Source: Aurelia coerulea
Lineage: Eukaryota; Cnidaria; Scyphozoa; Semaeostomeae; Ulmaridae
Assembly: GCA_039566865.1 (NCBI GenBank)
Contig: CM076959.1
Span: 10,833,501 to 10,897,500, forward strand
Reading direction: 5' to 3'
Length of the DNA stretch: 64,000 nucleotides
Part shown: positions 31,011 through 41,944 of the stretch, one piece after another
Layout: each line of letters starts with the position of its first letter
How positions within the stretch are numbered: position 1 is the stretch's first letter
Position numbers and translations under genes: made by a program
Notes under the pieces: generated by a model
Database searches by the model: none
Told to the model about the DNA's origin: nothing
Seen by the model: the letters and a program-made list of their open reading frames with translations, nothing else

Positions 31011-31497
31011 TCAGAAGAGGACCAGGGGAATAGATGATTCTTGGGAATTAAGTTCAGGTCGATCCCGTAGTATTAAAAGGCTTTCGTGAATAAGTAGATC
31101 CAACCCATTGTTGGCTCTGTCTGAAATAGAGAAATCTTTAAGCGACGCGGCGTGCCCTGATTTGTTAGTATGATCCCCGACGGCAGATGGACTACCTTTT
31201 ATTTTAAGACCAGCTTTAATAACTCCCAAGTGCTCTTTGCATCGAGTAATTAAGTTACGTGGTGTTTTTCCATAGTACAACGCATGGCAGCCAGGACACT
31301 GAAACCTGTAAATGACAGATGAGCGCATGAAAGCAGGAAAGCGGTCTTTAAACGAAAAAAGCGATCCAATGCGTTTGGGGGACCGACAAATAACTCTCAA
31401 CTGGATATTAGGATAGCGGTGTTTGATGATTCTATTACGCCTAGTTTTTATTCGCAAGCTATACTGCCCACAGTACGGTATACAGAATAGAAGGGGG
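31011..31497 (-). CDS. Penelope-like GIY-YIG endonuclease, partial
   Basis: The frame opens about 31497 (PLLFCIPYCGQYSLRIKTRR) and runs to 31011. It has the linker IGSLFSFKDRFPAFMRS, the nuclease core SVIYRFQCPGCHALYYGKT with PRNLITRCKEHLG, a His in SAVGDHTNKSGHAAS, the catalytic-type Glu in LLIHESLLIL, and the end PELNSQESSIPL. That is the C-terminal GIY-YIG domain of a Penelope-like element of a different subfamily from the other two copies. Upstream, to about 31607, more RT-connection sequence is readable (FPKSFIDRVIKDFLDRQF) but broken by a stop. The RT itself is absent. Confidence 0.75.
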
Positions 31498-31609
31498 GCC
31501 TATATATCCGGTTTAGCTGAAGGACTGGATGCAAATTGGCGATCCAAAAAGTCCTTGATAACGCGATCAATAAAGCTCTTGGGGAAGCATAAATGTGTCA
31601 TTAACTGAC

Positions 31610-32190
31610 TTGAGTGTAAACGGCAAAAACTAAGACTGACAATGATAAGAAGAACTCAATAGTGCAGCTATAGTTTTAAGCAACACTAGCCTCTGTTCTT
31701 GTTGGATTCTAATTCTTAATTACTTCCCATCGTTGCAAGTAATTTCTCTTGTCACGAACAATTGTGCAATTGGAAATGTTAATTTTGAATCAAAATGGCG
31801 AAGCCTAAGGCTAACGTAGATAAAAAAAACTAATTTTGCCAATATAGATATAACCAACTGTAGCCTAAGTTCTTAATAAATTCCATTTCTTAGTTACTTG
31901 CGCACTTTTAAATATATTTTCCATCAAAAGAACTGCTTTCTCCTGTAGGGAACGACCGTAATTGATTCATTTGAGTCAAAGCAGCAAAACTAAAGACTGA
32001 CTATAAAAACTGACTGTTGAAGTAAATTAAGACTGGTCGTGATTAGAAACTAGTGGCTTGCGTAGAGCTTTTAATAGCAAATCTTGCAATGAAAAACATA
32101 TCAGCGACATGACAAAAAAAGAATGATCAAAGATAGTCATGGAAAAAATAGTTGATAGACTTAATTAGGAGAATAATAAAAATTCAGAAA
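31610..32190. other. Intergenic, no gene seen
   Basis: AT-rich sequence; the word AACTAAGACTGAC-like repeats loosely at 31630 and 31990. No coding signature. Confidence 0.45.
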
Positions 32191-32453
32191 CTAAGTTACT
32201 CCTGATTCGAAACTCGCATTTTGGATTCAAGGATTATCTAAAGGATACAAAAGCGGCATCAGATCTCCTGATGCTCAAACTTAATATGATAGACTTAAAA
32301 GAAAACTACATGGCTAAGTATGACAATAATACATGTAGACGATGTGGTAAACATAGAGAAAATATAGAACATCTATGGGAAAGCAAGAAATTTGAAATGA
32401 AAAAATGTAGCAAAGACCAACTTCTTTCAAATGACCCAAAAATGCTTAAATGA
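32191..32453 (+). pseudogene. LINE C-terminal knuckle fragment
   Basis: The frame gives LLMLKLNMIDLKENYMAKYD, then NTCRRCGKHRENIEHLWES, and stops at 32451. The pattern C-x2-C...EH resembles the C-terminal zinc knuckle of some LINE polyproteins (usual C-x2-C..H..C, last Cys lost). Downstream are a 3' UTR and a pentanucleotide tail, consistent with a LINE 3' end. RT motifs are not present. Confidence 0.5.
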
Positions 32454-32620
32454 ATAATAAGAGAGTCCAAAAGATTTTGTAAATAGTTTTAGTTTGTGTT
32501 AGGTTCTGTTAGGTTCTGTTGTGTTAGGATAAATTCTTTTCAATCATTGTTCAGTTTAATTTAATTTAGTTTACCAGTGTTACATTAGTTTAATTTGTAA
32601 CTGCTCCAAAATGGAGATTT

Positions 32621-32775
32621 GGTATTTATGTTATGTTATGTTATATTATATTATATTATATTATATTATATTATATCATATTATGTTATATTATATCATA
32701 TTATATTATATTAGATTATATTATATTATATCATATTATATTATATTATATTATATTATATTAGATTATATTATT
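32621..32775 (+). repeat. (TTATR)n pentanucleotide tail
   Basis: About 30 units of TTATG/TTATA/TTATC follow the LINE C-terminal fragment and probably represent its 3' microsatellite tail. Confidence 0.85.
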
Positions 32776-32777
32776 AT

Positions 32778-32855
32778 CTCGTTTTTATAGGGTAGTGCTG
32801 AGATAGCATCTTTAACAACCTCAGCCACAACTTTCCTTACGTTCTCCTCGTCCAT
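32778..32855 (-). CDS. Possible N-terminal ORF cut by LINE tail
   Basis: From an ATG at 32855 the minus strand encodes MDEENVRKVVAEVVKDAISA and a few more residues, then runs into the pentanucleotide tail. The amphipathic, codon-like composition suggests a real start (host gene or LINE ORF1) interrupted by the insertion. No family was recognised. Confidence 0.25.
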
Positions 32856-33459
32856 GATTCTGTATTATCGTATGTCGTTACGCACGATTAATCTTGTTGA
32901 CAATTGAGCATGAAAGAAGAAAACTTAGTCAAACCTGGTGCCGTTATGGTTGATTCAAAACCTTCAAATTTCTCGGGCCTTGCTTTAGTAATCCTCACCA
33001 AATGAGAACAGAATATCTATTTGACATCAAGTCAGTAAATTTGTGTAACTAATTTGAAATCATCTTGGGGTATAACCCATCACGAAATGAAAACTTTACT
33101 AACAGCAATATCGTGGCCATCTCACACAAAGGCGACGCGAAAAAAAGTGAATAATGTTGTTTCGAATTTCAAAGCCATTTCGAATTTTATAGCATGCTAA
33201 GACTTCCAACAGATTACAAGACTAAAAATGGCAGGGAAGAACTTTTATCGTTAAGTGGCTTAGTTGGAATTCACAGAGGAGGTCATACGGAGGTCAAACG
33301 GTGATGAGATGAGATGTGCTGTTTGAGGTTCATAATTATGTTGCAAAACTTAGTAAAAGCTGCATGTCCCCTGTGGGCCATCGTAGCAAAGAGAAGATCG
33401 AGTTCATGTTTTCCTTTCATGTAGTCTCTTTTACAATATTTATAGAGGTTAACAGTTTC
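32856..33459. other. Intergenic, no gene seen
   Basis: No coding signature was found. The 81-codon minus-strand frame here runs into a MITE end and looks random. Confidence 0.4.
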
Positions 33460-33461
33460 TA

Positions 33462-34453
33462 CCGGGTGTCCCAAAAAAAAGTTCCGGTGTTTGATTGACT
33501 GCAGACAAAAACGTTCGTTATCCAGCAATTTCTATTCATTCTAGGTACATGCTAGACATTTCAACTTACAGTTTGGCATATCGTAGGAAGGAATCAGTAA
33601 TCTGAAGATGGCGTTATTGGTTCTAACATCGCATCTTCATGTTCAAGGCAAAACCAGAGAGATTAGTACGCCTTTCTGCATCATCGTGGTGGAGGGGGGG
33701 GGGGATATCCGGATGAGCAACGCAAAAACTGGGTTGACACTTTGTTTCATTGCGTTGACGACGTGCAAGAGTTTCAAGGTCTGAACATCGAATCTAATTG
33801 GTCTCGGGGGAAAATACTAAGTTCATACTTTGCCACTCAATTCGGACTGGACGAACACAGAAGAATGCATTGTTGCAAAATATGGCAGATCGAAAAAGCA
33901 ATTGAAACTATTCTTTAGTTAAAAAATAATAGTTTAATCTACTCCGTGCCGTGAAACCGTGAAACAGTAAAAATTCACATTTGAAATTCCCAGTTGGCAC
34001 AAGGCAACGATAACAGCAGGAAACAGTTTTCCCGAGACCAGACCTATTTGTTTCAATTCTTCACACCTTAGGCTAATTCACACAATCAAAAATTATTTAA
34101 ATCTAAATTCTATTAAACTACAAAGCAACGTTTTCCCTTGTGAATAAAATGTCTGCCCGCTCCGGAAGTCAAGGTAATGAACGAATTGTCAACTCAATTT
34201 GTTGTTGCTCATCGAGGGAGTCCCAGCCATCACGAGGCAGGAAGGCGTAATAATCTCTCTGGTTTTGGCTTGAACATGAAAGTGAAATGTTAGAGCTCAT
34301 AAAAACATTTTCAGATTACTAATTTCTTCCTACGATATGCCAAACTGTAAGTTGAAATATCTAGCACGTAGCTAGAATGAATAGAAATTGCCAGATTAAA
34401 AATATTTTTCTCTGTGTTCAATCAAACGTCGGAACTTTTTTTGGGACACCCGG
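33462..34453. mobile_element. Long-TIR MITE, family B, complete
   Basis: A 992 bp element with ends CCGGGTGTCCCAAAAAAA, flanked by TA at 33460-33461 and 34454-34455. Arms match for about 215 bp. AAAACCAGAG starts 188 bp from the left end (33650-33659), and its complement ends 187 bp from the right end (34257-34266). No transposase frame is present. Confidence 0.85.
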
Positions 34454-34852
34454 TATTTCATCGGAGAATGAGGCAAGCGATGACAATCATTTTGTAAGTT
34501 TTCCTTTCATTGACAAATGTAATCATGACAATCCAGTGTGATAGAATCAAATTAATAGAAATTCCACTGTAGAGATAAAACGTTCATCCATTTGCTTCAA
34601 CCATGCTTTTTCCGAATGTTTTATTCACATACTTTTCAAACTGACCTGTTTGAACGAGAAGCAAAGAAAATGATTAAATTAAGAACATAAACAGTTAAAA
34701 TATCTAATTTACAAGATCATAAAAAGTCCACGAAAGAGAATGTAAACGTAAGAATAAAGTTGCACCAAAGTCTGTAGTTGTCGTTTGAAGATCCTCGGAG
34801 AAGTTACCAATTTAGTTTTTCTTTCTAAACTGATTCACAGTCCAGCCCTACT

Positions 34853-37800
34853 CAGGGGGGGTTCCGCTAGTATCCCAGCATGCAAGGCGGCAAGATTTTT
34901 CAAGGCTTGCTCTGGTGCCGAAGCAATGGCGCCGAAACGGAGGTGTTTCAGAGCGAGGAGATATTATGGAATAATGAAGAAAATAATGTTGAGGTACGTA
35001 AAAACATAGTTATTTCTGATAGTTTATCTATTAAGCTGTGTAACGATCACTTTTTTGATGAATTTATCCCATAAACTTAAATGTTGCAACAGGTTTCCGA
35101 TGACGGCTTTTTAGGCCCTTGGATCTACAGCGCGAGTGTTTACGTTTTTTCAAATGTAATTCCACCAGAACTATGGAACTTATAGCATCAAGCATGCTAT
35201 ATGTGCAACTTCGAACCCAAAGGAACTTATTTCTTTCAAAGGTCCCGCAAGGTCCCAACCTTAAGTCAGGGAATGGGCAAGGTTTTGTTGGGGCACTTTT
35301 CTCGTCAAACCAACGCAAGAAATTATAATGGCCTTGCTTGCTAATAAAAGATTAAATTTGAACCCTTCTCATAAAAACAAATCTTTGGTGCTGCTTCGAC
35401 TCTTCAATACATTTTTGACAAGTAAAAGCTTCCACACCATGTACAGAAGGTCAACATGCATTTTTCACTCATTTTTATCTGAGCCTTGCAGGTTATAAGT
35501 TCCAATGATGGTCTTGCATTATTATTTATTCAGACTCAATTTTTTACAGCATATTGAAAAAGCTCAAGATTTAGAATTCATTTATTTTTGTTGAAAGGAC
35601 ATCAAAAGGACCTGGCAAGGTTCAAATTATTATCAAAATTCATAATTAATCACAGGCATTTTTTCAGAAATCCTTGGCATCTTTTTACTGTGCTTTCAGC
35701 TCTTTCCTTTATTGTATTACTCAGAAGATATTTGAAAAATGTTTAAATGTTGGAAAGGTTTCAATGATTCTGCTTTTACATGTTCATTAGGACGCAAGTA
35801 CTAGACATGAAGATTGCTATGAAGCCTTTAAGAGACTTTTAAGAAACTCCAAGTACACTCAAATTTTGAGAACCTTTCATTACTGGCTCAAATTCTTTCT
35901 GCAGTAATAAGAAAATATGTGCATCTCCAAAACGTCAATCAATATTGTTTTACAGTTTGAAAATCTTTTTCTTGTGACTTATGAAAATTAAAGCTACCAA
36001 TTGAAGTTTCATAGCTTCTTTCCTAGGTAGGATGGCTTTTAAATTTTTGACAAATTAAGCCTACAGTTTCTTAAAGGTAGTTTCCTTTTAAAAAGATGAA
36101 TTCTTTATCAAAGATTTCAAGCAAATTAGTCTTTTGACATATTGAATCTCCAGAATACAAAACCCAGTTAAAAGGAAGACCCAGTTGTAGCTATACCAAC
36201 CTTAGCCCAGTTGCCATGATTAAAGGAAAACTTAACATAATCCAGTCCAGAGGGTATACCTAGATGCAACTTGGCATTCCTTCACTATTCTATGCATTGG
36301 TTTAGGACCTTCATTGCTTCATAACAAAGCATAGCTCTGCATTTTGAGTAAAATGAGAATGCAAAAAGAGGAAACTTTCAATATTTGTAGGGAGACAGTT
36401 CTTTGTGTTGAGTGATTTGAAATGTAAACTTTGTTTCTAGGTTTCAAATTGTTGTATAAAAAAACTGAGAAGATTTACGAAGGTTGCAACAATAAATTTT
36501 ATCAAACACAGAAACCAATGTGGAAAGAAGATGGGGTTGAACGTAAAATTTGAACAGATGAAAATTTCTTGCATACAGATGAAGTCCTGATGACAGTGGA
36601 GCACAAATACAAATATGAGTAGAGAATTAACAATGATGAAAACAAACTCTTCGCAAACAAGCATTCCTAATTTTGCGTAATTCTTGTAATACTATGTGAC
36701 ACTTGTAACTGAACTGATATGAATTATTAAATATTAACCAAATGATCAATTATAATCAAACAGTTGTCATGCTCTGAAGATGCAAGGGCAAAAGTAGTCT
36801 GCACTGAAAGAAAGACAAAAAAGTGCTAAAACCAAAGAGATGTCTGTATTCTTTGCGTAGTTAGGTCCTCTTCAACCCTACATTCACTATGTAATCAAAC
36901 AGTTTGATATATTGTCATATTTGCATATGGGAAGGGGATCTGCGAGTCATCAATTTTTGTGGAGAAAATAAATGTATGGCTGCTAGCCAAGCATCATCTT
37001 TCATTGCAGCTATTGTGGAAATGTAAAATATCCTTTCAGTTCAGAATATATACATTCATTTTTTATAAGAATGTTTTGTAAGCTTTTGCTGGTAAAAAAT
37101 TGAGTGTGCGCAGTTGTTTCTAATTTCGTTTCCTAAATTTTTGTTTCCTAATCCCATGAAATGATTTAAAAATTTCTTAGCTCAATGTAACCAAAAGACT
37201 TCAGTCTTCCCTTATTATGTACAAGTCAAACTACTGTCAAATCAATACCTGAACATAGTCCCTCTCCCCCAGGGCTATTCTCAGGCAATTGATCATACAT
37301 ATGATCCTGGGGGCAGGGCATTTGAACCAAAATGAAAAATTACATCACATGATTTTAAATCTTATTGTGCAGCTTTGTGTGGCTATATCCACATTGTTAA
37401 GTCTGTAAGACAGGGACATTTGATGGGAGTTGCTAGCCAAAGGGTGGAGAATTTGACCTCTAATGATAAAAAATTTAATCTGCAAAAGGGTGGCCGATGG
37501 ACCAGGGTGGAAAAGTTCGTTTTTGGTTTACGCCTTGCCAATTGTCTGAAGACAATAGGCCTATTGTTTTGGCATTGTTCTTGATGTCGCTATACGCCAA
37601 AGATATTTGGCGTAACATACATGTTTTCCAGCGTGGCCGATGGAGAGGGGGGTGGGGTGATATCAAGGAATCGATTTGACATTTTCATGATGAGGCATAA
37701 AGTTTGTCTGAGATGCGTGAAGGCTGGTCATTTATTATTGACTGTAGTCCAGGATTTGTCAGTCACTAAATCCATTATCAGCACCTTCAAAACTGCTTGC

Positions 37801-38380
37801 ATCAATTTCTCTTTCAACAACTCTTTGCGTGGCTTCATTCAGTTATCTTTCGCTTGTGAACAATGTTACACACACAGTCAATGTTTCGAAATGATGGATT
37901 GCTTTGCCTTGAAAAACTCTACCACGTCGATGTGATATGCTTTGGATAAGGACTAATTTGTTACATGGATGCTTAAGTTAGGAACTGCTTTTATATTGCA
38001 TTTTCTGTGATCCAAGCAAAGTACGTAGAACTGCAAGCCAGGAACAATCAAATGTCATTGATTGATGATGGGCCTAAGCGTTTTGATTTGAAGCCATCGA
38101 GGAGCGAGGACAGCAAGTCGCTTTCAAAATCGAGAGAAACCAGATAAATCTTGCGAGGCAGGCTAAAACACCTAGCAAATACCACTGTCTGAATATGAAA
38201 TGTTTCTTTGCTGCTAAAATAAGTTTAAATGAAACCAGGCTGTACGATGACAGACATTTACTTGGTTGCTTCTACGTCTGGCCGCCGTGTAACAGAAATC
38301 TATATGACTGACGGCGGCAACCGATTCGCATATATCATTCATTGCTGTTGCATGCCGGGATACTAGCGGAACCCCCCCTG
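34853..38380. mobile_element. 3.5 kb TIR element with 9 bp target duplication
   Basis: The left terminus CAGGGGGGGTTCCGCTAGTA is mirrored at the right (TACTAGCGGAACCCCCCCTG), about 32 bp in all. AGCCCTACT is duplicated on both sides (34844-34852 and 38381-38389). An 8-9 bp duplication fits Mutator-like, hAT-like or P-like superfamilies. No transposase domain was recognised inside; most of the interior is AT-rich and unremarkable. A possible two-exon frame starts just inside the left end. Confidence 0.75.
34880..35185 (+). CDS. Possible two-exon ORF inside 3.5 kb element
   Basis: Exon 1 (34880-34993) encodes an acidic stretch ending EILWNNEENNVE at a good donor, GAG|GTACGT. A 99-base intron would end with GTTGCAACAG at 35092. 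Exon 2 (35093-35185) continues in phase as VSDDGFLGPWIYSASVYVF to a stop. The total is 68 residues. An alternative ATG in another frame (34926, MAPKRRCFRARRYYG) shares the donor. No family was recognised. The ATG lies inside the terminal repeat, so the frame may be an element promoter-proximal exon. Confidence 0.25.
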
Positions 38381-38714
38381 AGCCCTACTGTAAGAAAAGT
38401 CTCTTTTGTTTGGTTATTGATGTATTTTTATAGCAATATCTTGAAATTGTCTTCTGCAGATTGCAGAAGCTAATAGCTCTAGCGTGAAAATTTTTCACAG
38501 CTAGCGAATTAAATGATTCGTAAGTACGTCCCTATTCTTTAAAGAGCCATAGTCAACCAGGATCCTTTGCAGGCACGCTCGATGAAATTTCAGACTGTTT
38601 CAAATCATATTTGGCCCAAGCGGAAACCATGGATCCACACTGCAGTAGTTGCACTGACAGAACATTTTTACTTTTGTTCAACTGTTGTAACACGATAATT
38701 ACTGCACTCTACTA

Positions 38715-38960
38715 CCGGGTGTTTAAAAAAGTACCCCCTTTTGACTGAAAATAGGAACAAAACAATACGATATCATTGATATCATTGCTCTCCGAGTTCC
38801 AAGCTAAATTTATCAATTTTCAACTTAGATGCACATACCTTGCACTTATAAATCTTCTACCAAACACCGGAGATACAAGTTCGCAAAGTCAAAGTTTACA
38901 GTGCACCCAAAAACCAGAGGTTTTGAGAAAGGGCCTGGCCATGATTTGTATTTGTTTGTT
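38715..38960. mobile_element. MITE family E, left-end copy
   Basis: TA (38713-38714) is followed by CCGGGTGTTTAAAAAAGTAC. Parts of the next 200 bases recur, inverted, at 58250-58404 (CAACTTAGATGCACAT and CCAAACACCGGAGATA). AAAACCAGAG occurs at 38910-38919, 195 bp from the end. The matching right end was not found nearby. Confidence 0.5.
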
Positions 38961-39599
38961 TGTGGTTTGTCAAGTTATTTTAATTCGAAATAATACAAAA
39001 AGCTAGCTTCTTAAATATAAAATAAAAGAAACTAATCAAATTCGAATAGTTACAGTAAACTAAATTATAAGCTAAATTAAACAAAGGTACATACATATCT
39101 ACAGTTATAACTACACTCCCATGAACAGGCCCAACGCTGCTGGGGCTTGGCTGCCCTTCAGATATATTTCAACCTTATCGTGAATATTTCCTCATAAGCA
39201 TCGGACAAACACAAGGTTGCATTTTCTCATCGTTAGGGCAAGTTGGGCTTAGAGGGAACTAGCCCATCTCCCGAAAAACAAATAACCCTTCGAAGGTAGG
39301 GTTGGACGGAAAACCTGCATTTCCCCCGAAAAACTAGTCCCCTCGCCTATGTTGGACAAAACTTCCAGATGCATCTGCAAAAGAAAGAAGATCCAATATG
39401 AAAAATGTGGAAGAGGCGGGTGGGTGGGAGATTTAATTTGCAACCACTCCGCACGAGTGTGCAAAATTTACTAAATTCTCAAATCAAACTCTGCTTTATA
39501 GTGCAAGAAGAAACCAGGCCACATGCACGACTATCAATGAGCACGTAGATAATAAAACACATTCCATCTCTAGAAAGTTAAAATCTATGGTATTGCAAA
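38961..39599. other. Intergenic, no gene seen
   Basis: It contains words such as CTAGCCCATCTCCCG that also occur in the hairpin cluster near 47.6 kb, but no coding signature. Confidence 0.4.
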
Positions 39600-39764
39600 T
39601 CGCCGGCTATCTCTCGATGTATCAGAGAATGAATTTCATCCAAGGGTAGACTTTTATCAAAGAATGAATTTTATCTAAAGATGAATTTTATTGACTCAAT
39701 TTAATCATATATTTTAGTAAATTTGTCGACTGGCTGCAGAAAGTGGGTGATCTGGGTGATTCTA

Positions 39765-41609
39765 GACTTGCCCCAAGTCTATTTCGTCAAAAAAAATTCG
39801 TCAAAACAATTGAAGGGAAAAGTGAAAAGCGAAATAGACTTGTATATCTCCGGACTTCATGAATAATTAATGAGATAGCTAATCTCTTGTGGTCAACTGA
39901 AAAAATAGGGGGTTGCGTTCAAAAACGGAAGCTGACCAAAGATCACGGCACGCAGCGACATGTTGTGAAGATCGAATAACAGAGTGTCTCTTGAAGATCG
40001 AATAACAGAGTATCGAATAACAGAGTATGTACTGTATAATTCATCTAAATCCCAGGAGAAAATGTCGAGGGAGGGGTGAGATTTTACTGAAGTACTTTTG
40101 GTACTTTTATCTCTTGTTTCTTATGGAAAACTACTTGTAACTTGAGAGCAGGCTGAATCACTAAAAACATTTGATGTTAAAATGTTTAAAGAGTAGAGCT
40201 TCGGCGTTTGCCAATTTTTGTTTTGCAGGATTTCCTATCAATTTCTATTGAAAATTCCTGAGATTTTGCAGTAGCATTCGCTTCTTAATGCTGATGGGTG
40301 CTTGAAGGGTGTTTTCTAGCTGTAAAGAAGGCGTTTGTTTCCTGCGTTTCCTAGCAGCAACAATGAGATAAGACCCAACATTTTACGCGTATATCATCCC
40401 ATCAACTGCACTTCGTAAACAGTATGGGCCAAAAAGGGCGTGGTGGCCTGAAATCATGGGGAGGGGGGTTCTTGGCTAAATTTTGGGTAGGGGTCTGCCT
40501 TGAGCATATTCAATATCATACCCTTTTGGCCTGACGAAATTTTACGGAAATGGTACCCTTGGCTAGACCAATAATGTTGGCCATTCTCTGGACCAATATT
40601 GTCAAATTTGTACCAAATATGATATTATGACCTCTCGCTAGACCAATATTGTCAAAAATGATACCCTTGGCTAGACCGTTGATGAGCCAAAATGCAAAAA
40701 AAGTATACTCTTGGCTTGACTAGATTTCCGAAAAAGTATACTCTTCATTGCGACACATCCCCAGGTACCCCCCCCCCGTGCCTGAAAATATCTACAAAAC
40801 AACTGATGCCTGTTCTAATTTCAAACGGTATCATTTAAAGTTATATTTGCCCCCTTCTGATGACGCCCCTGGCTCTGAGGAATACATAACAGGTTATATA
40901 ACTAAAAAACTGCAGAGTTTTTTTTCTTGCAATTGGTCATGTCTTTTTCACAAGCGGCTCTTTCTTCTACTCTCCCAAGCTCTGGTCATAAGGGTAATAA
41001 AGAGAGAATGTGTAGATTATTAGGCCCAAATGCTGCCATGTGTCTGTCAGTCTGTGCTTGTTTGCACGAGGAATTGTCCATCCCTTACTGGCAGTACCTT
41101 TAAAAACTTCCCATGGCATTTACTGTCTTCGCAGCTTTGAGCAAACATTAGAATTTTGGTGATGATATGCAAAGCGATTTGCCAAAGCCAGTTCACCGTG
41201 CTACAAGCATATTGCGACCTTGCATGTATCCTAATAGGGCATCCACTTGATAGGATCGCAGTTCTTCGATGTTTTTTAAAACTGTCTTCGAAGCTTCGAT
41301 TGCTCTCCGTTGCAAAATTCAAACTTGTACTGTTGTTCGTTGCTCAGTCAGTGAGAAGAAGTGCGCAACGTGCAACACAACACCCCGATCTCCTCTTCAG
41401 TGTGGCTTGCCTATTGTATTCTTCTGTTTCTAAGAGCTCAATGATTGGCTGAAGTTCACATCAAAAGTACCGACAGCGTCCCAAATGTGGGACGCTTCGG
41501 ATCAAATTACTCATTAATTATTCATGAGGGCCGCAGTTCAACAAGTTTGTTTTGTAATATACTTTCCGGTAGACTTATTACAGTTGACAAAACAGACTTG
41601 GGGCAAGTC
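39765..41609. mobile_element. 1.85 kb TA-flanked element, copy 1
   Basis: Ends GACTTGCCCCAAGTCT and AGACTTGGGGCAAGTC are inverse, flanked by TA (39763-39764 and 41610-41611). It is almost identical, in reverse orientation, to 50930-55015. Subterminal blocks CATGAATAATTAATGAG occur near each end. Interior contains loose tandem words (GATCGAATAACAGAG; CTTGGCTAGACCAATA). The open frames at 40748-41023 (plus) and 41047-41322 (minus) match no family I know. It split a 101 bp minisatellite. Confidence 0.8.
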
Positions 41610-41611
41610 TA

Positions 41612-41930
41612 GGGTGATTCGGGTGAACCAGGTATTTTAGTACTAAAGAGACAGAAAGAGAGTCACTGAGAAAAAATAAATTTATCGACTGGCTGGAGAA
41701 AGTGGGTGATCTGGGTGATTCGGGTGAACCAGGGATTTTAGTACTGAAGAGACAGAGAGAGAGTCACTGAGAAAAGATAAATTTGTCGACTGGCTGGAGA
41801 AAGTGAGTGATCTGGGTGATTCGGGTGAACCAGGTATTTTAGTATTGAAGAGACAGTGAGAGAGTCACTGGGAAAACATAAATTTGTCGACTGGCTGGAG
41901 AAAGTGGGTGATCTGGGTGATTCGGGTGAA
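41612..41930 (+). repeat. 101 bp minisatellite, about 3 units
   Basis: The words GGGTGAACC, AGTCACTGAGAAAA and CGACTGGCTGGAGAAAGTG recur with a period of 101 bases (41621, 41722, 41823, 41924). A partial unit lies at 39720-39762, left of the inserted TA element. A reverse-complement array is at 56895-57200. The period is not a multiple of three, so it is not a protein repeat. Confidence 0.85.
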
Positions 41931-41944
41931 CCATTTCTTTAAAA

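Noticed and set aside
40748..41322. Open frames in the 1.85 kb TA element as a transposase
   Set aside because: No HTH or catalytic motif is visible, the frames lie on both strands, and identity of the two copies makes shared openness uninformative.
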